Part shown: piece after piece, positions 1-9,526 of the stretch
Numbering within the stretch: position 1 is the first letter of the stretch
How the letters are laid out: each line of letters begins with the position of its first letter
Assembly (NCBI GenBank): GCA_023481175.1
Contig: JAMCWM010000005.1
Coordinates: 1 to 47,232 of the forward strand
Direction of reading: 5' to 3'
Length of the DNA: 47,232 nucleotides
From: Nitrospirota bacterium
Lineage (GTDB): Bacteria; Nitrospirota; Leptospirillia; Leptospirillales; Leptospirillaceae
Translations under genes and position numbers: made by a program
Notes under the pieces: model-generated
Told to the model about the DNA's origin: nothing
Seen by the model: the letters and a program-made list of their open reading frames with translations, nothing else
The model's database searches: none

Positions 1-182
1 TTTTTGAGAAGCGTCATCTGGCGACTGATCTCGAAGACGGAAATCCCCTTCCGTTCCGTCTGCCACGCTTTCGTTTTGAGATCCAAGGCCCAGTTGTAGA
101 CGAAGCGGCAGCATCCGAACTGTTTGGCAAGAAACTCGACCTGTTTTTCATCCGGCTCGATCCGGTATCGATAGGCTTTCAT
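1..182 (-). CDS. tnpB: TnpB (OrfB) of an IS200/IS605-type element, N-terminal part
   Basis: The frame opens with ATG at 182 and runs off the left edge after 60 codons. The N-terminus begins MKAYRYRIEP, followed by a CRFVYNWAL segment; this is the helix-turn-helix opening typical of TnpB proteins of IS605/IS1341-type elements. TnpB is known in other elements to be an RNA-guided DNA nuclease; the RuvC catalytic region and the omega-RNA end would lie outside the window. No tnpA is seen upstream (to the right), so this looks like a tnpB-only copy, but the left side is unseen. Whether the gene is intact cannot be judged. Confidence 0.85.
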   Translation of the reverse strand, partial: MKAYRYRIEPDEKQVEFLAKQFGCCRFVYNWALDLKTKAWQTERKGISVFEISRQMTLLK

Positions 183-576
183 CTTGGTTATGGAATATCA
201 CACATATCCTTAAAAAACAAGATGCAAGCATTCATCCCCCTCTTGGCAAGAAACGCCTAAGAGGGGGTATTCGGCCTTAAAGAAGGATAACAACCGGAGA
301 GAAATCCAGCGAATCGGACGGCCTTGCCTCCCTTCTCCCGTAATCCGTAAGCCCCCCCGGAGGAAATGCCGGAATGCCAAATCCCTGGAGCCCCTGCTTT
401 TTCCTGGAGGTCCTGGACCTCCATTATCCCCCTTTTCCCTTGTAACCGTGTCGCGGCCGCGGCCGGGACTCGGTCGGAAGAGCCGGATCTTCCGGGGGAC
501 GGGAATGAAAGTTGCATGTTATCCCCGTCAGGATCCGCCACACGGCCTGCCCAAACAGCCAAGAAGGGATATCGCC
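183..576. other. Non-coding stretch between tnpB and the Cache-domain gene
   Basis: Besides the hairpin at 236-267 it holds a 17-base palindrome at 406-422 (8-bp arms GGAGGTCC/GGACCTCC around one T) and a pyrimidine-rich tract after it. No convincing reading frame was seen; the open frames here have no ribosome binding site and no protein-like composition. The palindrome could be an operator or RNA hairpin in front of the gene at 577. Confidence 0.4.
236..267 (-). mobile_element. Hairpin, candidate left end of the tnpB element
   Basis: A perfect 9-bp inverted repeat (CCCCCTCTT at 236-244 and AAGAGGGGG at 259-267) encloses a 14-base loop, 54 bases upstream of the tnpB start. IS200/IS605 elements end in subterminal hairpins rather than terminal inverted repeats, so this is a good candidate for the left-end hairpin. 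The exact cleavage site and target tetranucleotide cannot be fixed without an uninserted relative. Confidence 0.5.
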
Positions 577-1584
577 ATGAACCGTCTCGAAAGTTTTCAC
601 GAAAACCGCACCGACCTCCAGTGTTTTCTGGGGAGCATCCTCGAGGGCGTCCTCTCCTGCGACACCCTCAAGGGGGGACCGGAGGCAATCCGGGGGGCCC
701 TGAAACCCCTGGTCGACTCCTTTCCCTTTCTCGACCTCTGCTACGTCCTCGACGCCGACGGGCGCCAGATCGGCCCGAACATCACGGGGCCGCGCGGGAA
801 CCCCGCCCTGGCCCGGGAGGGAGACGGGGAGGACCGGAGCCGGCGCCCCTACTACCTCCAGGCCAGGAACGCCCCGGGAAGCGTGATGACCCCGCCGTAC
901 TTCTCGACCGCAACCTCCTCCCTCTGCGTCACCGTGGCGACACCCGTCCGGGACCGGGACGGCCTCCTCCGGGGCGTGGTCGTGGCCGACATCGACTTCG
1001 AGCAGATCGTGGCCCTTCTCGAAGACGACAGCCGGCGACGGGCCATGGAACCCTTCTTCAAGGCGATCTACGCCTCCTTTTCCCTAGGCCTCCTCGTCGT
1101 GAGCCTGGGTCTTGCGATCCAGGCCTTCCATTCCCTGGCGCAGGTCTTCCGCCACCTGACCCGGATCGCCGACACGACCCCCTCCTTCCAGGCCACCATT
1201 CTTCTGACTCTCGCCCTGGCGATTTTCGACCTGTCCAAGACCATCTTCGAGGAGGAGGTGCTTCTCCGCAAGGACGTGAAACGCCACAGCGCCACGCGCC
1301 GGACGCTCACGCGATTCATCGCCTCGATCCTGATCGCCATATCGATCGAGGCCCTGATGCTCGTCTTCAAGTTTGCCATCCAGGATCCGTCCCACCTCAA
1401 CGAAGCCGGATGGCTCGTCTTCTCCGTCGTGGGTCTCCTGGTCGGGCTGGGGGTCTACGTCTATCTGGGGGCCCGGGCGGAAATGCTCCTGATCGCCGGG
1501 AAGTCACGGGAAAAGCGGCATCTCGCCTCGGAAGCCGGCGCTCAGGCAATGGGGATGGGGGCGCGGGAAAGGCTTCGCCCATGA
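577..1584 (+). CDS. PDC/Cache sensor-domain membrane protein
   Basis: 335 residues from ATG 577, chosen because AAGAAGG lies at 561-567 at good spacing; an upstream in-frame extension has no ribosome site. Residues about 20-155 look like a PDC (Cache-type) ligand-binding domain: an RRPYYLQA segment near residue 90 and a late ATPVRDRDGLLRGVVVADID strand-turn-strand are characteristic. Four hydrophobic segments follow (about 165-190, 210-230, 250-275, 285-305) with an IFDLSKTIFEEEV loop, and a short basic tail. There is no N-terminal membrane helix before the Cache domain, which is unusual since such domains normally sit outside the membrane between two helices. No kinase, GGDEF or methyl-accepting output domain is visible. 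Related small Cache-plus-membrane proteins are known but their role is not established. Confidence 0.7.
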   Translation: MNRLESFHENRTDLQCFLGSILEGVLSCDTLKGGPEAIRGALKPLVDSFPFLDLCYVLDADGRQIGPNITGPRGNPALAREGDGEDRSRRPYYLQARNAPGSVMTPPYFSTATSSLCVTVATPVRDRDGLLRGVVVADIDFEQIVALLEDDSRRRAMEPFFKAIYASFSLGLLVVSLGLAIQAFHSLAQVFRHLTRIADTTPSFQATILLTLALAIFDLSKTIFEEEVLLRKDVKRHSATRRTLTRFIASILIAISIEALMLVFKFAIQDPSHLNEAGWLVFSVVGLLVGLGVYVYLGARAEMLLIAGKSREKRHLASEAGAQAMGMGARERLRP

Positions 1585-1604
1585 TCTCCCGGGGGCCCGG
1601 GAGA
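1585..1604. terminator. GC-rich hairpin directly after a stop codon
   Basis: Arms TCTCCCGGG (1585-1593) and CCCGGGAGA (1596-1604) are perfect and start on the base after the TGA of the preceding gene. There is no T-run, so it is at best a weak or factor-assisted terminator or a 3' end stabiliser for the convergent genes. Confidence 0.4.
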
Positions 1605-1702
1605 AGAAAAGCGACAATAAAGGAAATATCAGGACATCGTTGTCATTTCAAGACATTTCCCGTCCATTTCCAGGAACACGCAGGTCGGAGGGCCGTCCGG
1701 GT

Positions 1703-1729
1703 GCCCGCTCCTCAGAAAAGAGAGCGGGC
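1703..1729 (-). terminator. Hairpin spanning the stop codon of the flavoprotein gene
   Basis: GCCCGCTC (1703-1710) pairs with GAGCGGGC (1722-1729) around an 11-base loop that contains the TGA stop of the minus-strand gene. No T-run follows on the minus strand, so it may protect the 3' end rather than terminate by itself. Confidence 0.3.
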
Positions 1730-3112
1730 CGCCTTCCCGATGCCCTCCGAGGCCATGGGGTGCTGGTCGGCGAAAGAGGCGAGATCCCGGGCCGTCAGGC
1801 CTCCGGCCAGGGCCAGGCCGATCTCCCCGATGAGATTTCCGGCGTCGACGCCGACGATGGTTCCCCCCAGGAGCCGCAAGCTACCGGGCTCGAAGAGGAG
1901 CGTGATCCCGCCTCCGGTCTCCCCCAGGATCTGCGCCCGGGAATCCTCGACAAAATCGTAGCGTCCCGCGAGGACAGGAATTCCCTTTTTCTTTGCTGTT
2001 TCCGGCACAAGCCCCACGTACGCGGCCTCCGGAAGGGTGAAGACGGTGGTCGGAACCGGGCCCGGGTCGAAATAGTCGAGGGCAGCCTCTCCGCCCAGGA
2101 TGTTGTGGGCAGCCACCAGAGATTGGCGGACGGCGGCGTGGAAGAGCGGGACGATTCCGTTGACGTCCCCTGCGGCAAAGAGATGGGGCAGGGTGGTTCG
2201 CAGGGAGGGATCGACCACGAGGCCCTTCCTGGACACCTCGACGCCCAGGGCCGCGAGCCCCTCGGGAATGACCGGCCGTCGTCCCGTCGCCATCATCACC
2301 TGGCCGAAGAAAAGGGTCCGGGTCTCACCCTCACTTCCGTGACGGAACAGGACCTCGTACCCCCTTTCCGCCTTCCGGATTTCCCGGACATGGACCTCCG
2401 TCAGGATTTCGATGGAGGGATCCAGAAGGGAGACGAGCTCTCCCACCATCTCCCCGTCCATCCCCGACAGCACCCGGGGGCCCTGCTCGAAGAGCGTCGT
2501 CCGGCATCCCAGGGCCCCGAGCATAGTCGCCGTCTCGAGACCGATGTAGCCCCCCCCGATGATCCCGAGCGACGTCGGAAGGGTCGTGAGGGTGGGCGAG
2601 AGGGCGAAAAGATCCCGGCTCGTGAGGCAGTGTTCCGCCCCGGGGACCGGTGGGACAACGATGTCGCTCCCCGTGGCCACGAGAATGAAGCGGGCCCGGT
2701 AGCGGTCTTCTCCCTTCTCTCCCTCGACGATCACGGTGTGGGCGTCAAAAAAGCGGACCCGTCCCTTCACCAGACGGATGTTCGGCTCGCGAGAGAGCTC
2801 CACGACATGCTGGTCGTAGCGCATCCGCTGGACCCGGTCCTTGTGGGCGACGACTTTCCCGTAGTCCACGCCGAAGGAGCCTGGAAGTCCGTACTTCCCG
2901 AAGCGCAACTGCCGGGCCCGCTCATGGGCCACCTCACGCACCGCCTTGGAAGGGACGCACCCCTCGGCGAGGCAGTTTCCGCTCATGACGCCCTTGGGAT
3001 CGACCATCACTACCGTCATTCCGGCCCGTGCCAGCCGGAAGGCGGCGGGATAGGCGCCACCTCCGGCCCCGGCCATGAGGACATCCACCTCCTGGGTTCC
3101 CTTTATCTCCAA
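1712..3112 (-). CDS. Class I pyridine nucleotide-disulfide oxidoreductase (dihydrolipoamide dehydrogenase-like)
   Basis: About 466 residues. The start chosen is TTG at 3112, because AAGGAGA lies at 3119-3125 with six bases of spacing; an upstream GTG at 3172 is in frame but lacks a ribosome site. An FAD-binding glycine motif (AGAGGGAYPAA) is followed by the redox pair GNCLAEGCVPSK, a second dinucleotide fold (LGIIGGGYIGLE) and a C-terminal HPMASEG carrying the His-Glu acid-base pair. These are the hallmarks of the Lpd/mercuric reductase/glutathione reductase class. No mercury-binding N-terminal domain is present. It lies 81 bases after the DUF1641 gene in the same orientation, probably in one transcript with the sulfide:quinone oxidoreductase, so a role in persulfide or lipoyl-linked sulfur chemistry is an attractive inference; the true substrate is unknown. 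Confidence 0.85.
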   Translation of the reverse strand: MEIKGTQEVDVLMAGAGGGAYPAAFRLARAGMTVVMVDPKGVMSGNCLAEGCVPSKAVREVAHERARQLRFGKYGLPGSFGVDYGKVVAHKDRVQRMRYDQHVVELSREPNIRLVKGRVRFFDAHTVIVEGEKGEDRYRARFILVATGSDIVVPPVPGAEHCLTSRDLFALSPTLTTLPTSLGIIGGGYIGLETATMLGALGCRTTLFEQGPRVLSGMDGEMVGELVSLLDPSIEILTEVHVREIRKAERGYEVLFRHGSEGETRTLFFGQVMMATGRRPVIPEGLAALGVEVSRKGLVVDPSLRTTLPHLFAAGDVNGIVPLFHAAVRQSLVAAHNILGGEAALDYFDPGPVPTTVFTLPEAAYVGLVPETAKKKGIPVLAGRYDFVEDSRAQILGETGGGITLLFEPGSLRLLGGTIVGVDAGNLIGEIGLALAGGLTARDLASFADQHPMASEGIGKAARSLF

Positions 3113-3193
3113 CTCCAATCTCCTTCCAAATAAAAAGGCGGAGAAGGCCTCGGCCTCCCCCGCCCTGATCACCCGGCGCGAGTGCCTCCCGAA

Positions 3194-3946
3194 CTATTGA
3201 CGGGACGCGCGTATGGCCTTGACGAGCTCGAGTCCGGTGTAGATCGCCTTCTGGTTTTCCGCATCCCCCACGAGGGAGAGAAGGCTGAAGATCCCGGAGC
3301 CGGTCTTGCCCTCGTCCGGGATCCGGTTCAAGGCGGAATGGAGAATCTCCATTTCCGAGATCCAGCGCTCGAGGGTCACCATGATCCGTTCGACGAACGG
3401 GTCGTTCGCGATCCGCGTCAGGGCCACGACTCCCGCCGCCACGTCGGGGAGGGTGTCCAGCGCTCCCACCTCTTCCATCTTCAGGGCGGCCTGGCTCAGA
3501 CGTTCGACCGGAAGGCTCATCAGCTGCTCCATCAGAGCGCTCGCCCGTTCGACCTGGCTGACAAGGCGCTCGAGCAGGCCGTCGGTCATCATCCGGTTCA
3601 CCGCGGCCGCGGCCGTTCCGATCTCGACCAGCATGTCGAGCCCCCCCGATGAGACAAGGGGCCCCAGCTTTTCCAGGGCGGGGATCACCGCCTCCACGTC
3701 CCGGAGTTTCTCGAGGACGGCGACGACCTGGGGATCGGCGGCCCGGTCGAGAAGCGTCACCGCCCGGTCGGCCGTATCGGCGACCCGTTCCACCAGCTGG
3801 TTCGACCCGATGTCCATCAGGGCCTTCTGGGCCGTCACCGCCTCCGCCAGCGTGTCGAGACGGTCGAGGATCCGCACCAGCAGTTCCTGTGTTGCCTTCT
3901 CTCCCAGCTTTTCGCCAAGGAGGTCTGTCCGGCTTTCTTCTCCCAT
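3194..3946 (-). CDS. DUF1641 protein, partner of the sulfide:quinone oxidoreductase
   Basis: 250 residues, strongly helical, with no membrane segment or cofactor motif. The composition and the repeated pattern of short amphipathic helices (for example a LVERVADTADRAVTLLD segment) match the DUF1641/COG2427 family, which is commonly found beside FAD-dependent quinone oxidoreductases. AGGAG sits six bases before the ATG and overlaps the stop of the preceding gene, which ends nine bases upstream: the two genes are almost certainly co-translated. I infer a membrane-docking or regulatory subunit for the oxidoreductase; the family has no settled biochemical function. Confidence 0.75.
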   Translation of the reverse strand: MGEESRTDLLGEKLGEKATQELLVRILDRLDTLAEAVTAQKALMDIGSNQLVERVADTADRAVTLLDRAADPQVVAVLEKLRDVEAVIPALEKLGPLVSSGGLDMLVEIGTAAAAVNRMMTDGLLERLVSQVERASALMEQLMSLPVERLSQAALKMEEVGALDTLPDVAAGVVALTRIANDPFVERIMVTLERWISEMEILHSALNRIPDEGKTGSGIFSLLSLVGDAENQKAIYTGLELVKAIRASRQ

Positions 3947-3955
3947 CTCGCTCTC

Positions 3956-5095
3956 CTATAGAATGCCTCTGGATGTCAGCCAATACATCTTGTTGTAGGA
4001 AATCTTCAGCCAGTGCACCATGGTCGTCGGCGTGGGAGGAGACGGCGGGGTGGTGTAGTTGAACGAGATGTAGCTGGCCTGGTTCCGTCCTGTCTCTATG
4101 AAGCAGAAGACCTTGCCGTCGTATTTGTGGGACGGTTTCTGACCGGAAAGGAGATCGACGACATTCTCGACGAGGACGTCCGCAGAGAAGTGGGCGGTGG
4201 AACCCGCCTTCGAAATAGGAAGATTGGTCGTGTCACCCACCACGAAGACATTCTCTGTCCCTTCCATCTGGAGGGTCTCCTTGTTGGTGGGGATCCAACC
4301 GCCTTCGCCCAGCTTGGAGTCGAGGATCACCTGGGCGCCCCGATGCTGGGGAATGGTGATCAGGAGGTCGAAGGGAAGCTGGCTTCCTTCCATACTGTGG
4401 ACAATCTTGTTCTTGACGTCGACTTCCTTCATGTTGAAGAAAACCTCGTACTTGATCCCCCGCTCATCGAAGGTCTGGGCGCCCCACTTGGCCACCGCGG
4501 GGATGGTGTGGACCGCCCCCACCGGATAGGTGTAGGTGATCTCGGTCTTGTCGCGGAGTCCGCGTTTTTTCAGGTAGTCGTCGAGCATGAGGGTCACCTC
4601 GACCGGGGCGACCGGACACTTGTGGGGAACACCCATCGAGATGACGATCTTGCCCCCGGCGAAACTCCGGAGGGCGTCGCGGAGCTTGATCGATCCCTCC
4701 TCGGTGTGAAACCAGTGGCCCGCCTCGATGAGGCCCGGAGTCAGGTCGGGGCGCGGGACGGATCCGGTCGCGATCACAAGGATATCGTACCCGTATTCCC
4801 GGCCTCCCTTCGAGGTCAGCTTCTGGCCCTTGATGTCGATGTTGGCGATCTCGTCCTGGACAAAGTCGATGGCGGAATCAAGGAGAGACTTCTGGGGACG
4901 CTTCAGGTCTTCCGGCCGGGAAAGATCGAAGGGAATGTAGAGCCATCCGGGCTGGTAGGTATGGGTGTCGGTGTTTCCGATCTGGGTGATCGAGACCGAT
5001 TTGGATCGAAGCTCGCCGGCGATCTTGCGGGCGAGCTGGTTTGCGACGATTGTGCCGGCGACGCCGCCGCCCAGAATCACGATTTTCTTGGCCAT
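3956..5095 (-). CDS. sqr: Sulfide:quinone oxidoreductase family flavoprotein
   Basis: 379 residues from ATG 5095, preceded by GGAGGAAAGA; an in-frame extension to 5173 would read through a large palindrome and is rejected. The N-terminus KIVILGGGVAGTIVANQLA is the FAD fold. Cys160 (in PHKCPVAP) and Cys331 (in KVFCFIETG) match the two conserved redox cysteines of SQR enzymes, and VFVVGDTTNLPISKAGSTAH is the FAD/quinone-binding motif near residue 285-303. A third N-terminal-half cysteine seen in some SQR types is absent, which suggests one of the types with two catalytic cysteines. The C-terminus ends in amphipathic segments suitable for membrane attachment. Reaction: sulfide oxidised to polysulfide or sulfur, electrons to the quinone pool. 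First gene of an apparent SQR-DUF1641-Lpd-like transcript. Confidence 0.88.
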   Translation of the reverse strand: MAKKIVILGGGVAGTIVANQLARKIAGELRSKSVSITQIGNTDTHTYQPGWLYIPFDLSRPEDLKRPQKSLLDSAIDFVQDEIANIDIKGQKLTSKGGREYGYDILVIATGSVPRPDLTPGLIEAGHWFHTEEGSIKLRDALRSFAGGKIVISMGVPHKCPVAPVEVTLMLDDYLKKRGLRDKTEITYTYPVGAVHTIPAVAKWGAQTFDERGIKYEVFFNMKEVDVKNKIVHSMEGSQLPFDLLITIPQHRGAQVILDSKLGEGGWIPTNKETLQMEGTENVFVVGDTTNLPISKAGSTAHFSADVLVENVVDLLSGQKPSHKYDGKVFCFIETGRNQASYISFNYTTPPSPPTPTTMVHWLKISYNKMYWLTSRGIL

Positions 5096-5110
5096 TCTTT
5101 CCTCCGACCT

Positions 5111-5152
5111 GGTCTGCGGGGCAGGGAAGAATTCTTCCCTGCCCCGCAGACC
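5111..5152. repeat. 42-bp perfect palindrome before the sqr ribosome site
   Basis: The sequence from 5111 to 5152 equals its own reverse complement over all 42 bases, with 21-base arms beginning GGTCTGCGGGGC and an EcoRI-like GAATTC at the centre. It ends 15 bases from the sqr start codon, immediately upstream of its ribosome site, and is not followed by a T-run. As RNA it would fold into a stem of about 19 pairs. It could be a leader hairpin stabilising the mRNA, an operator for a dimeric regulator, or a transposon/assembly relic. No second copy was noticed in the window. Confidence 0.9.
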
Positions 5153-5374
5153 GGATTGATCCTCGAGGCGCACGACCGGCGCCCCACGACAGATGGCCGC
5201 AAGACAGGGACGATACGACGATGCCTGATTCGGCTCTGTCTTCCGACCCCCCGATTCTAGTCCAACGGAGCTTGAACCGCAAGAAAAAATCTCGACGGAT
5301 CCACAGGTATTTGGAGAGTGAAAAAATCACCTTTACCCGGGACCGGAATACCTCCGCTAAACGAGGCGGTCCCG

Positions 5375-6994
5375 TCAGATCCGGAAGCGGTCTACCGCCG
5401 TGCGGAGGCTCTCCGAGCCTTCCCGGACCGCCCGGACATGGCCCGTCGTCTCCCCCGACAGGGCGGCGATGTCGTCGAATCCCTCGAGGGAGCGGGAGAG
5501 GAGTCCCCGGACATCCCGGATCGTCTGAAACTGCTTTTCGACGCTCCCCTTGAGCTCAAGCAGAACGCGTCGGGAGATGGTGTCGATCTCGGAGCGGATC
5601 TGCCGCAGGGACTCCTGAGCCCCCTTCGATTTCTGCTGGCTCTCGGAGACCCCGGAAGCCGAGCGCTCCAGGGAGCGGGAGAGTTCTCCGATCTCTTCCT
5701 GGACAGTTTTGACGATGGCGGCGATGGTATTGATCGACTGATCCGTCGTCGCGGCGAGCTTTCTCACCTCGTCCGCCACGACCGCGAATCCCCGTCCCTG
5801 CTCCCCCGCCCGGGCCGCCTCGACAGCCGCGTTCAGGGCCAGGAGATTGGTCTGGCCTGAGATCATCCGGATCTCTGTCACGATCGTCCCGATCTCCTCG
5901 GAACGCCGAACCAGGCTCTCCATGGTCTTCCGGCCCTGGAGAACCGAATCGGACAGGAGCTCGACAGACGCGAAGGCCTCCTGGACCGATCCCATGCCCT
6001 GCTCGGTGATCGCCTGGGCTCGTTTGGTCGTCTCTTCCGTTTCGCAAAAGGTCCGCGAAAGATCCTGCGATTCCTGGATCATCCGGTCTGCGATGGTTCT
6101 GAAGGAGGAGAACTCCCCCCGCAGGGCTTCGAGGCGTTCCAGAAGCCGGGTGGCATTTTCTTCCAGTCTCTCCGTCAGGGTATCCGTGGAGCTCACCTCC
6201 CGATGGACGATCCGTATGAGGGCCGAGATCTCTGTCACCATCTTCCCCATCTCCCGGACGAGATGGCCGAACTCGTCCTTCGCCCGGGCGAGGCGACTCT
6301 CCTGCTTCGAGACGAATTCCCCCCGGGCGAGTTCGCCCATGCGTCCGGTGACGCAGGTCATTCCCCGAGAGACCGTTCCCAGGATCCCGAGCCCCAGAGC
6401 GAGAATCGTCAGGGCGACGACCACCGAGGAAACCCCGGTGACCAGGACCGAGCGGGAAATCATCCGGCCGGTCTTCAAGGCGAGGAGCGTCCCCAGCTGG
6501 CTGTTGTAGGCGGCGATGGTGACGGCCGTCGCCCGGTAGGAACGGAAAAACTGCCCGAAGGAGCCTTCGTAGATGGCCCGGGCCGAGGAAAGCTGTCCGG
6601 CCCCGAGAAGGGCCCGGATCTGGATCTCGGCAAAGGAGATGCTTTTCCGGGTCTTTTTCAGGCGGTCGAGGAAGAGTCGGGCCGCGGAGGTCATTTCCAT
6701 GGAACCGAGCGCGGAGAGAAGAGCCATGTCCTTCCGGTCGAGGGAGAGAGAGAGATTGACCATCCGACGCCTGAGCCCCGTATCGGGAGCGTAGACCGCC
6801 ACCTGGAGGGCCCGCTCGAGGTCCGTGACGTGAACGGTGAGGCGGGAGGCAAGCGCGGTTTCTTTCTGGAGGGAGACCGTCTGGTCCATCACCCGCCGGG
6901 TCTGCCGGAAGGAGCGCACGGTCAGAACGGCGGAAACGGCCAGGAGAATGACGACGACAAAGAGCATGAGGGCAAGCTTGTTCCGGATCGACAT
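5375..6994 (-). CDS. Methyl-accepting chemotaxis protein
   Basis: 539 residues from ATG 6994, which follows a CTCAAAGGAGGC-type ribosome site; an in-frame extension to 7162 is unsupported. Topology is classical: membrane helix 1 at about 7-26, a helical periplasmic sensor region to about 182 (four-helix-bundle-like, no Cache signature), membrane helix 2 at about 183-206, a HAMP-like stretch, and a coiled-coil signalling domain. The highly conserved tip is at about 380-415 ([20 protein letters not shown] and then [15 protein letters not shown]). No CheB/CheR-binding pentapeptide is seen at the C-terminus. It lies upstream of the sulfide:quinone oxidoreductase on the same strand with a 279-base gap, so a shared response to sulfur or redox conditions is possible but only inferred. 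Confidence 0.93.
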   Translation of the reverse strand: MSIRNKLALMLFVVVILLAVSAVLTVRSFRQTRRVMDQTVSLQKETALASRLTVHVTDLERALQVAVYAPDTGLRRRMVNLSLSLDRKDMALLSALGSMEMTSAARLFLDRLKKTRKSISFAEIQIRALLGAGQLSSARAIYEGSFGQFFRSYRATAVTIAAYNSQLGTLLALKTGRMISRSVLVTGVSSVVVALTILALGLGILGTVSRGMTCVTGRMGELARGEFVSKQESRLARAKDEFGHLVREMGKMVTEISALIRIVHREVSSTDTLTERLEENATRLLERLEALRGEFSSFRTIADRMIQESQDLSRTFCETEETTKRAQAITEQGMGSVQEAFASVELLSDSVLQGRKTMESLVRRSEEIGTIVTEIRMISGQTNLLALNAAVEAARAGEQGRGFAVVADEVRKLAATTDQSINTIAAIVKTVQEEIGELSRSLERSASGVSESQQKSKGAQESLRQIRSEIDTISRRVLLELKGSVEKQFQTIRDVRGLLSRSLEGFDDIAALSGETTGHVRAVREGSESLRTAVDRFRI

Positions 6995-7800
6995 CGGTGC
7001 CTCCTTTGAGGGTTCGGCATGGGACCCCCGAAAACAGCCGGGGAACGGACTCCTCTTTCCGGGTTCCTCTCCTCCAGGGGAAAGAATCGCCCGTCCTGGA
7101 ACACAGAGTTTCGGGGAGGAGAAACCTCCCGAACCCCTCTCCTCGAATTCTGCCTCCGGCATTTCCGGATCGCAGACCTCGTCTAAGCCGAATGAGGACT
7201 TGAGAAGGCTCTCTCCCGGAGGTCCGAATCCCGGGAGAAGAAGGGAGCCATGCCGCCTTCACGGTACAGAAAGATCCCTCGGCCGGCAAGGAGCCCTCTG
7301 AAACGCAATTTCAGAGAGGACAGAGGGGCTTCGGTCCTCGGGAGCCTCCAGGATCTTGTCGGCTTTTGAAGACAGATCTTGAGTCGGGACAAAAAGGAGA
7401 CAGGGGGAATTCCGGGCTCTTCGGGAGGCTTCTGGAATTCGGGCCAGCCCAGACCCTGGAAGCGGAAAAAGTGTCAGGTCCGTCTAAAGGAGGGCCAGCA
7501 CCCGGGGGCATCCGGCGGCGAGAGGGAGGACATCCTCCGTCCGGGGAGATAAATGAGAAAATGGCGGTGTCATCCCTTCATTTTTTCTTTTTTCTTCGTC
7601 TTTTCCCGCTCCATCTCCCCCCTCTTCCGGATTTTCCGCCATGGCATCCCTTGAGACGCAATCCGGGAGCCTCCAAGGCAGACGAGAAGAGACGGCCCAC
7701 CGGATCCGAGAGAGGCGTCCGGACCGGAGTCCCTCTTTCCTCCTTCCTCTCCCGCTGGCCTCCGGCGGGCCCGGAAGACCGTTTTTCGCTCCTTTTTCGA

Positions 7801-9393
<1,593 letters not shown>

Positions 9394-9403
9394 AGACGGG
9401 GCC

Positions 9404-9432
9404 GGCTCCGCTTCGGTCGCAGGACCGGAGCC
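9404..9432 (+). other. Hairpin between thiC and the metH genes
   Basis: GGCTCCG (9404-9410) pairs with CGGAGCC (9426-9432), loop of 15 bases. It precedes the intrinsic terminator at 9465 and could be part of the thiC 3' end or of a leader for the next genes. Confidence 0.45.
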
Positions 9433-9464
9433 CCATTGCATTGCCACGGACAAAAACTGACGAT

Positions 9465-9501
9465 GGGACCGTCCCCGATTTTCGGGAGGCGGTCCCTTTT
9501 T
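9465..9501 (+). terminator. Intrinsic terminator after thiC
   Basis: GGGACCG (9465-9471) pairs with CGGTCCC (9490-9496), inner pairs CCCCG/CGGG around an ATTTT loop, followed by a run of five T. Only 25 bases separate it from the next start codon, so any transcript reading the metH genes from upstream must pass through it. Confidence 0.85.
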
Positions 9502-9526
9502 GGTGAATCCCCCGGGAAAGGATATC

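Noticed and set aside
366-1961. 531-codon open frame overlapping the Cache-domain gene
   Set aside because: Extremely Arg/Pro/Gly-rich product with no motif; it is an alternative frame of GC-rich coding DNA.
5111-5152. Palindrome as an ordinary terminator of the upstream chemoreceptor transcript
   Set aside because: No T-run on either strand and it lies 220 bases beyond the chemoreceptor stop, right at the sqr ribosome site.
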